Shown: positions 1-13,512, counted from the first letter of the stretch. The stretch: DNA of 64,000 bases from Atrichornis clamosus (GCA_013400975.1 WBMZ01008619.1:248001-312000); one strand, 5' to 3'. Made by a program: numbers and translations. The notes: a model not told the origin generated them from the letters alone.

Positions 1-3000
1 TAAGCTCTGGCTATTTCGATGTCTACCCAAGTTCTCTACATGAGTGTAGCACATTTCTTAATTTGAAAATTTTCACCAGTTAATCTCTCCCTCTCTTGTC
101 TTTAATTAAAAAGCCCAAATTAATTAATTAAGGAAACACAAAACAACTTAAGGCAAAGCTTTTCAAAGTGTAAGGGGGATTTTGACACCCACACTCTCCT
201 GACAGTCAGTGGATCTTCTCTTGGCCTGGGAATATTACTCCCTACTGTGCCTTTGGAAGGTGCACAAAAAATGTGCAGATGATTACAGTGATGGGCCTAT
301 TAATTGATATCATCTGGATTTTATGATATTTAATCAATGTCTGAGTTCTGACTTCAAAAGAAGCTTTAATTGCCTCACCCCTTCCTGCTCAATGCTCCCG
401 AACCTGTCGTCCTCGATATGCGAATATAATTTGTGAGTCTGACAAGGCCACCAGTCTCATTAAATTGTATCATGGAAATTAGAAATGAATCAATAAACAG
501 AGAGGCAAAACTCCTGATCAGCTCATTCCAACCACACAATGTGAAATTCTTCACATTTTACCCCTAATCCCACGTCTGATCAAAATGAAATGTCTTCAGG
601 GTCAGGAATGCCTCCGCTTCCTTTTGGTATTTAATCACATCTCAGAAAAGCTGGTATTTCATGTCTATGTGTCTTATCTTCATCCTTTGTACAATTTGTG
701 CTGTTTAATGCTGAAGAAATAATTCAGCAACATGTTTCATGTGATGGGGCAGATCCTTAATGGAGGAGAAATGCTGGCATGGCCCAAGTAACAGATTAAA
801 TCCCCTTCTTGGCATATTCGTTTTTACTGAGTCTTCCAGTATAATTTCAACATGGAATTTTCCTGACATAAATCACGCAGGTTTCCCTCTTCCCCTCCAC
901 ACCACGCTGCGTAGCTCTGTGTTTTGGTAAATCTCATCTATTAATAGTTGCCCTCTGTGGCTATAAAAAAATACCTCGGTAGCCAAAAGCCAACCCTTGC
1001 TAGGGAGCAGCTGTGGATGCCTGAACACACGCAGGACCCGGCATCACACAGCAAAGCCCTTTCTTGGCTCTGAGTCAGAGCAAACTGATTAAATATGGCC
1101 ATAGAAAGCTAGTGGAAAAGGAGCCCCTTCCCTGCAAGAGGGAGAGGGAGGCCGCTCCAGCACTAGGCTGGAGAGCATCAGGGTATTTCCATTTTCTCAC
1201 TGACATTTTCCTTTTCCTTTTTTAACTCAGCAAACCCCCTCCCGTGTCTTCCTCTCCTCACCCTTCTGCCAAGTCCCAATAAAATCCTGCACTTAGAGAA
1301 ATAGGACAAAGACGTCATCGCAGCAAGTACCAAAGGTCGCAGGGTAAATTTTAAGGTCTAGTCTACCTTTTTTTTCCTTTGACTGATTTAACTGATTAAA
1401 GCATTTCTGCTCTTCCTGTGCTTTCAGCAGCATCCTGGGTAACTCAGGGGAAATTCAAACCAACCAGCTGTGATCTGTATTACAAAGTCGAGGCTGGAAA
1501 TACAACACAAGGATGTTGATGGGTCCATACTGGAGAGGGTGAAAGGAGAGGAATATTGTCTCCTGGTAAAGTGACAAAGTGCTTTCAAGTGTTGGAATGA
1601 GAAATACTCAGCTTAGAGCAAAGGATACAGGATGTTACTCATCCTCTCTAGTGCTGCAGGGTACCAGTCCCATCTCAAAGTGGCCAGCTGAAGACAAAGT
1701 ACCTGATTCCCAGGGGCAGGACTTGTCTCTGGATTTCAATTTGAATTTTCGTGGTGTGAAATAAAGTTCTTGAAAATCCTCAAGAACTGCTAAGTTTCAG
1801 GGATATCCATGTGAAGTGTATAATGCCACAGCCATCACAAGGATAAGCAGGGAAAGGTTGCAGGAGCCTCAAGTCCTCTGGAAGCCAGGCTCTCGGGCTT
1901 GGGCTCTCCACACTCCCAGCACACCTGGTCTGAGGCTGAAGGCACTCACAAATCCAATGCCACATAACTCCAGCACTTTTCCAATTTCCCTAGAGCCATT
2001 TCATTAAGAGAAATTCTCCTTGCAAAGCTGATGGGAGTGATTCAAAAAAACAAGAAAGTCTTGAGTTGGGAAAACCAAGTGCCACAGCTTCTCACGGAAG
2101 TCCTCAATTTATTGACACAACAAGGTTATAGCACGAGAAGCAAATTTATTCCATATTATCTACTGGCAGTATAGCTCCAAAGATGCATTTTGAGGCAGCA
2201 GAAAGAATTTTATTCTCCAAAGCCTTGTAATTCAAGCCTGCTGAAGCTGCCCTCACACAAATCAGCGATGACACATCTTTTCAACATCTAGGGCCAAAAT
2301 TATTTTTAAAAGCATTGCAGGTAATTGCCACTGCCCTCCTTCCAAACCACTGCTGTTTCCACTATTTTACCATCACTGATGTAACCCAAAAGGTGTCAAC
2401 AGCAAACATGGGCTGCTTCTGCAAGGGCTGAATTAATGGAAATAGTGCATTTCAGAAAAAGCAGCTCACCCATATCAATGATCATGACCAGATCTTTACC
2501 TGCAATTTACAGGGGATGTTCTGTATTTTCAAGGTTTCTTATATACCACTCAAACATCTGGGTACCTTCTAAAATAATTGGTCTGCAGGGTGTGGATTTT
2601 ATTGATCTTTTTCACTGGGGTGGATTGGCCACAAGAGTCTTTAAAACAACGGTAGGAAAAAAAATTGCTGAAGCTGGTTCTCCAGAAGAATTTCAGGAAG
2701 ATCAAATTAGGCCAAAACCTCTAATTTTGGTTTCACTGGGGTCCCTTTTTAGTAGGGGTCCTTCTAGCAGGGGCCCTCCTTTAAAAGAGAAAGGAAATTA
2801 AAAATGAAAAACAGCACTGGGGAAAAGTTAAGAATGTACTTCAAACTCACACATGCCAGGAAATTTAGAGTTAAAGGTGAAACTCCACCCTAAAGAGTTC
2901 CATACTGGAGATATTTCAGCGAACAAACGTAACGTGTTCTGAAAGACAAAGACCCAGTAGGGTGCTCTAGGTATGGAGTTTCAGCCTTCACTCCAAATTT

Positions 3001-6000
3001 CCTGGCTTTTTTGGAGGTTTATTAGAGATTCATACCCCAAACATTTAAGTGCTCCAAGAAGTTTCCTCAGTGCAGCTCACCCTGATCCTTTCGGAAGCTG
3101 AGAGCAAGCACTCCGATGCTGTAGCCACCCATCCATTATTAATGAACCTGAAAACAACTTCTTGCAAATTTATGCTAATCTGGAGTGCTGAAATTATATG
3201 CAAACGAGGTAGTTTCAGTTGAGTTACCCTGAGAAACTCCAAAATTGCAAATCTACTCCGAGCAAAACAGAAGGCCAGGATTTCACTGACCCCAGCAGAG
3301 CACGTGCTCCTAATCTTCCTCCACAGTCTGTGGGTCCCGGAACTCCGCGTCAGCCGGGGCTGCGATCGAGCAATCACAGAATTGCTTCTGGCAGCAGTGG
3401 TTTGTATTCCTGGTCTAAACCCCCTCCCGTGTTGTGGAGTGAGGATATATCCATCCTACTTCACAATGAATCTGGCTCTAAGGGAGGAAGTGAGACTGTG
3501 GCTATCAGCATCACACTTTTTTACAGCACAGCTTTTACAAGCACGCTGCAAATATTGAAGTGGACCCTGCGTATCTCAGTCACCCTGACAGATCTGTTTG
3601 AGGCTCTGCATCATCTCCTGAGAGCTCTATGGAAATTATGGTCAGCATCCCTCTGTAACCCCTCCATCCTTCTCAAATCACACACAAAGAAAGGTTTGGG
3701 ACTATATGATGACTTCAGCGGGTGTCTTGACACACACCTAACGGAGAAGGCATCACATCCAGTGTGAAATTGGCCTCACCAGTCGCTCTGCACAAGTGTG
3801 GCTCAGCAGTGGGCAGGTACAAGAGTGATGGGGCAGCTCCACACTGTCCTGATCCAGGGTGAGTAATGCAAGGCCCCAGACCACTTGAAAGAGGCCTGTT
3901 GGATGGGATCAAACTGTGGGTCTGTGTGTGAGTACAGATTACAGGTACAATTTGAATTGATCAGCAAAGAGAGTAAACCAGCTTGTACACATGGCTACAC
4001 TGCAGAGTGTGGGAGGGGATGAGCTTCGTTTCCTTAACCAGAGGCTGGTAAGGTGTTGCTGGAAGCATTCATGGGACAGCCTGTTCTGGAGGATACAATG
4101 CTGCCCAGTCCTGTCAAATCTGCAGACTCTGCACTTGCAAATCTTTCACGTGAGGTTCCAGAGCCAAATGGATCAGCATCAGCACTGGGGGTATAATAAG
4201 ACTTTAATCTGTTGTCTCCCCCTGGGATTCTTAATGATCTCTGCTGGTTTACTCCATGGATTTTATAGGCTCCCTTCATCCCAAGCATCCAGCAGTTTGC
4301 CCAGACAGTGATCTTTTTCCTTAATGGATAACATCCATGAAAGAAGCCATGAGTTCTATGAGTCTTGGGGAAAAAATGTTTCTTGAAAAAAAGCTGTTGG
4401 AAAAGTTGACTGTGGGTCAAGCTAAATCGAGCAAACTCCTACTGTTTCTAGGGTGTGCAATTGTATAGAAATAGTTTCTTTAGCACTGCAGTCCTGTCTG
4501 TATCAGAATTCAATACTAGACTTATAAATGTCAGTTGCTAGCATGGGAACAGATGCAACTCCTCCCAGCTGATTAACATCCCTGACATCTGGAACAGAGG
4601 ACAGAATAAACAGAGAGAACAGAGGATTTCCTGTTGGGACTTGGCTTTTGGGTGACAACTACCAAGACACAGCAGCTCCGTCCTTGACAGCATTGCTCTT
4701 CACCTTCTAAACAGCCCTGGAGCTGGCAATTAAAGAACTGGACATTTAACACTGAATCCCTAGACAAAACCTCAGGTATTTGCTATATGTCTGTCTGATA
4801 CCTGTGTGAATGCAGGAATCCTTGATGTCAAGAGCTGCACAATGGACTCTTCGAGGCAGGGGATTAAGTTCTCAAGCTCCCAGAACTGAAGGGCTTTGAT
4901 GAATTTCTTCTGTTCTTTTTAGTGGTTAGGATTAAGTGGAAATTAGTCCTTTATTGGGAATCAAGGAGTATTTCTTACAACTCTAGCTCCTGCAAAAGGG
5001 CATTCAGTGTGCCTCCCTCCTCCGGAGTAAGCTGACCACGTTTTTCAAGTGAGCCTGGTGAAGAGATTTCCAGCAGAAGAGAAGGAAAAGAGGCAAGAGG
5101 CTGATCTGATACTCCATGGAAGAGCCCTGAATTGCAGCTCAGTCACCTGTCTGAGGCTGCCCTGGGCTGTGGATTAGCCACCACCTCCTCCTTCTACTGC
5201 TACTGCTGTGCCCACAGCCCAGTGTGTTCATCCACAGCTCTGTCACACCCACTGCTGCTCAAAACCACTATGGAAATTTCTACAAATGGGTCAGACATGT
5301 ATTTTCAGTCTAATTTATGTATGCCTGGAATGTGCCAGTGCCCTTACCCCTGAGCGAGCCCACGTGACACGGTATGACCAGTGCTGACCTGTCCAGTACA
5401 AGTGCTCGAAAAGGACACAGAAGAGGGTGGGATTGACAGGGAGCTGGGCTCCAGCTCTCGGGGGCTTGGAACTAGATGATCTTTAAGGTTCCTTCCAACC
5501 CAAATCATTCTGTGATTCCTTGGTTTGGAGCCCTTGGGGCACACATGGGGACCTCGAGAAAGACTGTCCCCAGGTCGGTTATTTTGAGGGGATTTCCAGC
5601 AAGTATTTGGTAGGCCATACGGATCGAGGGAGTTTGAAGAGACTCCAGTACTTTTACTGCTTCAGGAATTTCATCAGCGTTTTCCTAAGAAGGCACCAAG
5701 GGGAATGCTTCCTTATCTGTCCATGAAATCCTGTGGTGAGGCCTGATGTGCAAGCCCAATATTACATAAAAGGAACATCTCAGTTAACCATAGGATGGTG
5801 CAAGAACTCACCACATCAAATGGCATTTACCGAGCATGATTTCCTATGAACCCTTGCTGCTTCTTTCAAGTTCTTTGAAAAGCAGCCATGGTAGGTGTCA
5901 TGAGCTCAAAGTCTTCCCTGTTTTGTAACCAGCAATATACCAAATAACACAAGGAATGAGTCTTTCTGGCAAGGGTGTTTATTCTTGCTTCTTCCCTTTG

Positions 6001-9000
6001 TATTGGGCCAGACTGTATGATCTTAGCATGTTCTAATTTCCCAGAATTGCAGAAAAGCAGAACAGTATTTGTAAATCTTCTGCTGGGACAGAATACATTT
6101 TGTCCCACTCTCATGAAATTAATAAAAAGGAGTGAGGCAAATATTCTTGGATAAAGCCTGCTGTGTGGCTAATGATAACCAGTCCTTTGTTTTTTCCCTT
6201 CAGGCTATTAAAAAAGAGGAGAGATGATCTAGTTGGTACCACAATGTTTACAGCTTTTCTGCTAAGCAGCTCTGAGAGCAGAGTCCCCATTCTCAGTGCT
6301 GACCCTCTGGCAAACTTAAATGTATTTAAATCTCTATGCACCAACATCTCTGCTACCTGACTATGGCACAGAATATCAGCTTTTTGGAGTTAAATGCTTT
6401 TGGAGAGGTGACACAAAGTGAGGCAGGAAACATAAAAGAAAACAACAAGCTGTGCTGCTGAGATCAGCTCTGAGGTCACCACAGTTGCACCACAACAGTG
6501 ACTGAACGACACCATCAAAGGACCTGAGCCCTTTGTCCAAGGTGCCAAAAGGATCACAAGAAAATTGTAACACAGATCAGAGATATCTTGGAATTGTTCC
6601 AGTGGTATCACTTAGTCAAGAAGCATCTACAGGGGTTCCTGTATCAAGGCGCATAGCAACTCTGTCCCAGGATGGAGCTTCATGGACTGGGACTCACAGT
6701 CAGAAGGAAAATGGCTGGAAACAGACACGTCATCTTTTGGGGATGAAGAGGCACAGAGGAGGGTTCCTGTTTATAACTTCATTAATCAAGCATTAGCACT
6801 TTTTGGTTGGCTCCAAAAGACAAAAGTATTTCATGAATAAGCTCTGCTTGGTGAACAGCTGGCTGCAACTGCTGACACTGAGGGTGTGAAAGGAACAAAC
6901 CCCAGGAGCGCCTGAAAGCTCCCCCAGTACCAAGGAAGACTCTGAAAAGTCTTTACAAAACAAAGCCCAGAAAACTTTTTATTGGTACCATTTCATCTTT
7001 CTTTCTTTTCTCCCTTTCCTCACCAGACTGAAGGATCTTTTCCCTTTCTTCTGGTATTGGACTGAACTTTGGCAGAGGAGGTACCTGAAATGTGATGTTA
7101 GCTCTCCATGGCTGCAATGCCTTCACTGCTGTGGTGCAAGGGCAGCACTAGAGGGGACTGAGGACTCTTGGCCAATGAAAGTGATGACAAGAGTGGCTGG
7201 TGATGCAAAATGGGCTCAGATGGTGCCAACCAGACTTTGAAGTTGAGACTAATTGACATGGAAATCTTTCTCTCAGGGGATTACACGGATGGCAATACCA
7301 AAGCCAACACAGGGTTTGTATCTTGACCCTTGTGGTCAGTGAAGGCTTTGCTGTCAAAAGCACTGCCGTAAACCTGTATTTGTTAACCTAAATACCCAAA
7401 GCAGTCTAAATCAGCCTTACGAAGCTCAGTGATAAGTCCAGAGACCTAACTGCTCTATTTTGCCTTTCTGAGTACAAACACCCATCGCAGTGGTGAGTAT
7501 GAGCTCAGCCCAAGCACATCAGACACCAAACAGGGCTCCAGAGACATGGAATACCTTCTACTGCCCTCCGTGGTTTCATTGCCAATGATCAATGCTGCAT
7601 CACAATGTCTGTGCAAAGACGAAGAAATGAAATCTAACTGTTGCAAGAAGAAAAAAAAATCTTTGGAGCATCTATGGGTTTTCTGAGGCTCTACACTGTG
7701 GAAGAGGATCTTCAGGCCTCCCTCACTATTTCAAGTCAAGAGGAGGTTTTTCTCAAGTCAAAATGAATATGTAGAAGATCTGTGAGCTCAAGGCCATGAG
7801 ATGTAAATCCTCCAGACAAGCTCAGCAAGGTGGTTGTCTCCAAAAGGAACATAAAACTGTGAATAAAGAGCAACCACACAGTGTTGAGGTAATGTCAAAT
7901 TTTGGAACTCAATTTCTTGCTTGGGCTTGTGCAAGCACAGTCTGTGCAGCAAAAAGGCTTCATTTGAAATAGGAACATCTCTGTACATCAGAATAACATT
8001 AAGACACAGCCTTAAATCTGTCAACTATAATTTACAAGGTTGTTCTTGTTTCATTTTATATGGGCATTATGCTGGTCACAGAACAAGTGATAAAAGGGTA
8101 CTATCAGATTTAAAATACTGTATTTTTTTCCTAAAAATTGTCCGAGTTGTTATAACTAACACCTCGAGTTCTCAGAACTACAGTGTTAAAACAATCCAAT
8201 TTGCATTATGCCTTTGATGATATTTGCTTAGTTGTGTTCCTCTCCACTTGAACAGTATTAAAAATTGGTATTTTTCCTTTCAATGTGTTCAAGCATTAAT
8301 ATTTAAAGTATTTCCTCATTTGAGCTTTGTTCATTGGTGACTGACTGAAGTCCAACTGAGCTAGAACAATTTTTTTAAAAACCAACCTCACTGAAGTTTA
8401 AAAAAAAAACAGAAAGGAAGCTTTTCTTTCCAACTTAATTATGTATATTTAAAGCTCCAGTAGAGCTGATAATGTTGTTTAAAAACTTCTCTCTATTAAG
8501 GAAGCTATAAATATAGCCTGAATTGCTGCAATGGAAGGGATTCCTGAACAGCTCATACTTTCCTTCTTAACCTAACTTTAGTGTTGGGTGTTCTGGTCAT
8601 TTACAAGCTTCCCCTCTATGTCTCCATGAATTGCCCTAAAAAAACCTGTAACATGGAATACAGACACCAGAATTGCAGCTTTAACCTCCATCTTTTCTGT
8701 GTTTGTATTTCAAACTCACTCAGAAGTAACACTTTATTACTTACAAGAACTTCTCTGAAGATGACCAAAAGCAAGTTGGAGTAATTGCAGGTACGTGGTA
8801 CCCAACTGATGCAAGTTATTCAAGGATGCCACGCCTCAAACTGCAACACAGGGAAGCCTCAGCTGATGAGCTCAGGGTTTTATAAACTCACATCCACCCA
8901 CAGAAAGCTGCCCTGCAATAAAGTGCCTTTACCCTGGTTTTCATTTATATGTGGAAATGGGCAGAGAAGGGTTCCATCACCCACCCAGTGTCTGCTAGAG

Positions 9001-9571
9001 GAATCTGGTGCCCACCTCTCTCCTCTCAACTCACAGACTCAGCTGCCCCTCCACAGCAGTGCTTACAGAGAGCTGTACACACAGCAGAAGTATGGAATTA
9101 CCCACCTACCTTCAAAGAAGTGCTACAGAATCAAAGTCTACCTAAGAGTATCCATGTTCTGTTTCATGCCTGAGGGCCTTTTTCCTCTCCAAATACACAT
9201 GAGCTTTCCATGACATCCAATCCCCACTCCTAGGAATCTGTAGTTAAAATAAACTGTGCTGTGTTACAATATGCTGCTCATAGCCAACAACCAATGGGTC
9301 TCACAGAATTGGCTTCTTCAGTCTTTAGCACAGATTTTCTCTAGCCTAGAAGGAGAATACCAACTCAGGGGTAAGAAGCTGCTGAGGCCATTACTGAGAT
9401 TGCATTTGGAGAACTGTAATGTGAGACAAATACTATGAAAAAAAAAAAATTCTTTACAAACCCCAGAGTTCACAATAGCAACAACGAAAGGGTTCAACCA
9501 CCTATCTGATCAATACCTAGGCAGATATTCATCACTATGATCATAAAAAGCTTGTGTAAGAAATTGCCTAC
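1..9571 (-). other. PAPPA: PAPPA intron 2, partial (promoter-proximal 9.6 kb)
   Basis: This is the stretch after the exon 2 splice donor, read on the minus strand; the 3' end of the intron lies outside the window. I looked for the next PAPPA exon, which should carry the start of the metzincin catalytic region with its HExxHxxGxxH zinc motif, and saw no open frame with it on the minus strand. All open frames here are short and resemble no protein I know. The only clear repeat is a short CR1 3' end at 5461-5519. The segment at about 530-830 is AT-rich with several ATTA/TAAT cores and could be a conserved non-coding element, but the sequence alone cannot show this. Nothing else is recognised. 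Confidence 0.8.
5461..5519 (+). repeat. CR1 LINE 3'-end fragment
   Basis: This short segment matches the terminal bases of avian CR1 elements: a GGAACTAGATGATCTTTAAGG-type block, then CCTTCCAACCCAAATCATTC and the CTGTGATTC tail. It is in forward orientation on the plus strand, antisense to PAPPA. CR1 copies are usually 5'-truncated, and this one keeps only about 60 bases. The bases just upstream (from about 5400) do not clearly match. The identification rests on remembered consensus, not on a search. Confidence 0.8.
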
Positions 9572-10640
9572 CTGTAAGGAGAATATGGGTCAAAGCAGGT
9601 CTTGGTGACTTCTGTTATCTCTGGGTTGCAGCATTCCCCCCCATCGAAGTTGTACCTCTCGTAATTACAATCCATGTCACACACCCCGTTCTGCTTCTTC
9701 TTGTTGAAGAGCGTGTGGCGGACGTGCCGACAGTCCCCGCCATCGTACCCCGTCAGGGTGTGGTTGCACTCAGGGTCACAGTTCTCATCCCCGATCTTGC
9801 TGATGTCACAGTTGGCCAGGATGAGCCGGTGGCGAAGGGAAGAGTTCTTCACCTCCAGCACCTCCAGCTCCCAGGTGATGTTGTAGCGGCTGAAAGCCTC
9901 GTTCAGGTGCTGATGCTGGAACTCAATCTGCTGCTGGCTGACCGTGGGGTTCTGGTGTTGGTCGTCGTACAGGTTGACCACGCGGTAGCGCACGGTTTTG
10001 TTGCGGCGGAACCTGGGCAGCCTGTTGTAGCTGGCGATGACATCCGTGTTGTCACAGACCGTCTGTCCGCAGAGAGGGGGCTCCAGGCTGGTGTCCAGCA
10101 AATAGCCGTGGTGGTAGCTGAACTTGGTCTGAGGGCTGCTGCCATCCTTCATGGGAGACCAGGTGCTTTTCACATTCAGTAAACTGTCTTGAAGGACTAG
10201 CTGAGGTAGGGGCGTGTCTGGCATGTGAGTTGCCTGCTCCATGTCCAACAAGATCTCCTTTTGAGACCGGGCTGTCCTCCAGAGGCTGAAGTGCTCCACA
10301 TAACCCCGATAGTTCTGGTTCAGGGCATTTCCTCCCAGCATGAGCACCTTGCACTTCAAGGTCAGCAGACTGAAGATGCTGCCCACTTGCTCTCCGCTGG
10401 TGGCCACCTGGGCACCGTTCACGTAGAGTCTCATCAGGTGCCCGTCGTAGGTGGCAGCCAGATGCACCCACTGGTTGGGGAGGTAGCTGCGGTGGGCTGC
10501 AATGGTGGTCACTTTGCGAGCACGGTCCGTCTTCAGCGAGAAGAAATAGCGGGGGTCTCTATTCCCCTGGTCGCTGACGGTGTTAATCCCCAGGACCCAT
10601 CCTCGGTCACGGGAGGTGTAAGAACATTTGTCATACAGTC
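9572..10640 (-). CDS. PAPPA: PAPPA coding exon 2: laminin-G-like domain and LNR1-2
   Basis: Internal coding exon of pappalysin-1, a secreted metzincin protease that cleaves IGFBP-4 and IGFBP-5 and so releases IGF near cell surfaces. It encodes residues 133 (split codon) to 488, plus two bases of the next codon. The protein is collinear with human PAPPA as I remember it. It begins GLYDKCSYTSRDRGW and continues through the rest of the laminin-G-like domain (to about residue 300). The CGQTVCDNT segment is at about 324-330. LNR1 (CDISKIGDENCDPECN...DGGDC, about 410-436) and LNR2 (NGVCDMDCNYERYNFDGGECC, about 450-470) follow; these small Ca-binding modules help set PAPPA substrate specificity. N-glycosylation sequons are visible at about N346, N386, N398 and N425. 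The acceptor AG is at 10641-10642 and the donor GT at 9571-9570. Entry is in phase 1, matching exon 1. The length of 1069 bases leaves two bases for the next exon. There are no stops or frameshifts. PAPPA2 was considered, but the close match is to PAPPA. Confidence 0.96.
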
Positions 10641-10675
10641 CTATGCGCCCCCAAAAAAGAAATATGAATAAATAA
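10641..10675 (-). other. PAPPA: Exon 2 splice acceptor with G-run
   Basis: Read on the gene strand, the intron ends with a T-rich tract (TTTCTTTTTT), then GGGGGCGCATAG, then the exon. The pyrimidine tract is therefore separated from the AG by a run of five G followed by CGC. That is unusual; most vertebrate acceptors keep pyrimidines up to about position -5. The exon joins correctly by phase and by protein homology, so the site must be used, but it looks weak. G-runs are known binding sites for hnRNP F/H proteins. Confidence 0.85.
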
Positions 10676-11266
10676 GGATGACAGAACGAAGGTATTAGTC
10701 TTTAAATTGTATAAATATATCTCTCTAAATGTATATACACACACTCACCTACATCTGTTAGACAGTTGGTGTACAAGAAAGACTTTAAATCATCTCGTGG
10801 GAGGTCACGTTAAGACTTCCTATTAAAGGTCACGATTTGCCAGTGGTGTGTTCAAATGGGATTCCTCTTTCCTGACCAAAGCCCAAAACTCTTCTGCAAA
10901 CTCCTATCAGCAAAATGTTGGACTGTGCATTGGATTCTTACCTTCCCTCAAGCCATTCACCAGTGGTTTTAAACAACAACAGTCTTGAGAAACAATCCCT
11001 GTTGATGTCACTCATACCCCTGAACTTTGTATCTAATAAGGTCCAGAGAAGAAATAAATACAATATCTAAATACTGCACAGTTTGAAAAACACTGAGGAG
11101 CTGCAACCACCTCGATAGGGTCAAGCACATAAATCCTACAGAGAGTGAATGGGATGTGTTCAAGCTCCCTTCAAAGTCATACCCAATAAAAACCAGTAAG
11201 GACATGGCAAACACTGGTATACACCACACCAGGAAAGGGCAAGAAATACTCACAGGTGGACACAGA

Positions 11267-11332
11267 CAGAAAGATGGACATTCAGAAAGATTCCTGCCCC
11301 AGAAAGATGGACATTCAGAAAGATTCCTGCCC
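11267..11332 (+). repeat. 33-bp tandem duplication
   Basis: Two adjacent copies of a 33-base unit (11267-11299 and 11300-11332), starting CAGAAAGATGGAC and ending CCTGCCC, appear identical. The unit also contains a shorter internal echo (CAGAAAGAT at its start and CAGAAAGATT in its middle). It is not related to any coding sequence in the window and is probably a replication-slippage duplication that may vary between individuals. Confidence 0.9.
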
Positions 11333-13512
11333 CCTCACATGCACACTTCCTAACGACTCGGTACACCATGGAATGATTTCTCTCGAAGACAAAGCGTGGA
11401 TCCATACTTAGAGCTCTCTCATCCAGTCTTCAGACAGCTCCAAGCAGTGGGAAGAGCCCGCTCCTTTCCAGCTGGGGACACAAGGCTTGGCAAGATAAAG
11501 ACACACATTTCCATCTTTCAGTTCTCAAAGGCCAAAGGCTGCAGGGACACCCCTCAACCAAAAACACAATTGTTGGAGCTTTCAGCACCAACTGGCCTTT
11601 CTACTATCAGCACATAGAAAACAATCCTTCCCCTGAGCCTCCACTTCCAAAAGCCTAAAGGAAAATCATAAATCTCTGACAGTTCAGTCCTCGTGAAAAG
11701 ACTAAATATCCCCTTACCTCACCCCTGCACCCTCACCCTCCCAGCACTACAACCAAATAACATCTTCTGCTTCTGACTAAGTTGCTCAAGAGCCATCTGT
11801 TAACAATCACTCATTAACAGTGCAGTCTTGTCTAGTATCAACAGAGCAAAGGTTACAGGAGCATTCACTGTATTTTTCCTCCCCTCTCCCAGCACCCACC
11901 TTCCCCCCTTCTCCTCACACCCTTCTCCTCTCCACCTCCTTCCCCTGTAAAAAAACTCTTCTGATGGGAAAGTTAAAAACATTTAAACGGGCCTTTTTTC
12001 TGCACGCTGGTATTTTGCTAGGGACTCTGAGCTCCCCCTTTTCCTGTTTCCTTTGGAAGAGAGATCCCAGGGTTCGGAAGGTAATGTGTTTATTCATCTG
12101 TAGGGCGCACTCAGTTCAAAACCTTTTCAAGACCAGCTTCTGGTTTATACTGCTACTTCTGATCGCGAGAAAGGAGAGGAGGAGAACCAGGGAAAGAAAA
12201 AACAAATGTGCTAAAAAAAAAAAAAGACATTTGCTGGGATGGATATTTACCCGAAGAACTCGTGATATGAGAGCCAAAGCTACCAATAACCTTCTGGAGT
12301 CTGTTTTTTAAGCTCTTAAAAATTTTTCTTTATGGAATAAATACTTTTACAAAGCATTCATTTTCAGATGTATGAGAGCCCATAAAAGTCTGTGTTTTTA
12401 TGCATCTCAAATGAAGGTATTGTCCAACGATAGTGGGTGGATAATACTGCAATGAATAAGAAGACAGCTGGCAGGACAAGTCCCTCTCCCAAATAAGTCA
12501 TAAAAATCTCAACTTATTGTAATAAGACCATTAGAGCTGGTTAGGCATTTTGTAAGAGAGTTTTTGCCTGCCAAGAAATGCCAACATGGTGAGAGAAGAA
12601 AAAGTGATGCAGAAATGGGCTTGTCCCAACAAATCCCTCTGAGAATCTGTGCCTTCAACAGGGCCAGGGGAACCCCAGGGACTCCCTTGGTTGTTTTGAC
12701 GGAGGCACAGAAGCAGAACTCATCCCTGCCACTGTCCCCACCAGCTCCTGCCTCCTTTGCCACCCAGTGACCAAATTCCCCAGGTCTGTGGATCACAGGG
12801 CAGCTGCACACAGAACAGAAGCTGCTCCACCTGTCTCTTCAGGCATCCAAGACCCCCACGGCTGGATGGACAGCTGAAAGTCCTGGAACAGGTCTCCAGT
12901 TCCAGGCAAGTCCTTCCAGGGAAGTCTTTATGGGTCAAGATTTTCTGCTCTTTGCACTGACCGGGGCTAGAAATGTTCCCCCAAAGAACTAATAAATTGT
13001 TGTGGAATGGAAATTCAGTTTCCCAGCCAGCATTAAAGAACATCTTCCTCTCTCTGAAGTGCTGCATGATGCTGGTGATTGACCTCGGCTGAGCAGATGG
13101 AGCTGCCGGAGGAACACTACAGAATAGTAGCAATCCTCCCTTGCCTTTGAGCCTTTAAACCCTGATGTGATGCAACGTGTCTTGAGTTTGGCTCAAACAG
13201 CTGCCATCAATTCAAGATTTACAGGGAGCCAAAGGAGGGCAGAAAAAGAAAAAAAACATTGACAATAGGGACACCACTGAACACGCCAGTATGAAAGCTG
13301 CTGAACTAAAACACTCTACTATGCCAGTTCCTTGCATTTTCTAGTTTAGGGCAAAGGTCATTGCTGAACCCATATGTCACGTACAGTATTCTTTTCTCAA
13401 ACTTTTACTATTGCAGACATCCAACTCTTGATGAAAAGATGGATTGAGCACAATCCTTTCAGCAGCAAGAGTTGTTTTATTCTTAAGAGAAAGGAAAAAA
13501 AATGTAAAAAAA

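Noticed and set aside
9371..9440. Weak LINE-like string (CTGAGGCCATTACTGAGATTGCATTTGGAGAACTGT region)
   Set aside because: It resembles the CR1 block that normally reads GAGACCCCACCTGGAGTACTG, but the match is too short and degraded to call without a search.
1..9571. Search for the next PAPPA exon with the zinc-binding motif
   Set aside because: No minus-strand frame carries HExxHxxGxxH or the sequence expected after residue 489, so the exon is taken to lie outside the window.
9715..10182. 155-codon plus-strand open frame across exon 2
   Set aside because: It is the antisense of PAPPA exon 2. Its valine/leucine/alanine-rich content reflects the coding strand's codon usage, and it resembles no protein.
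11820..12311. 163-codon plus-strand frame in intron 1
   Set aside because: It ends in a lysine/arginine-rich part made by an A-run. It has no family resemblance and lies in pyrimidine-rich intron.
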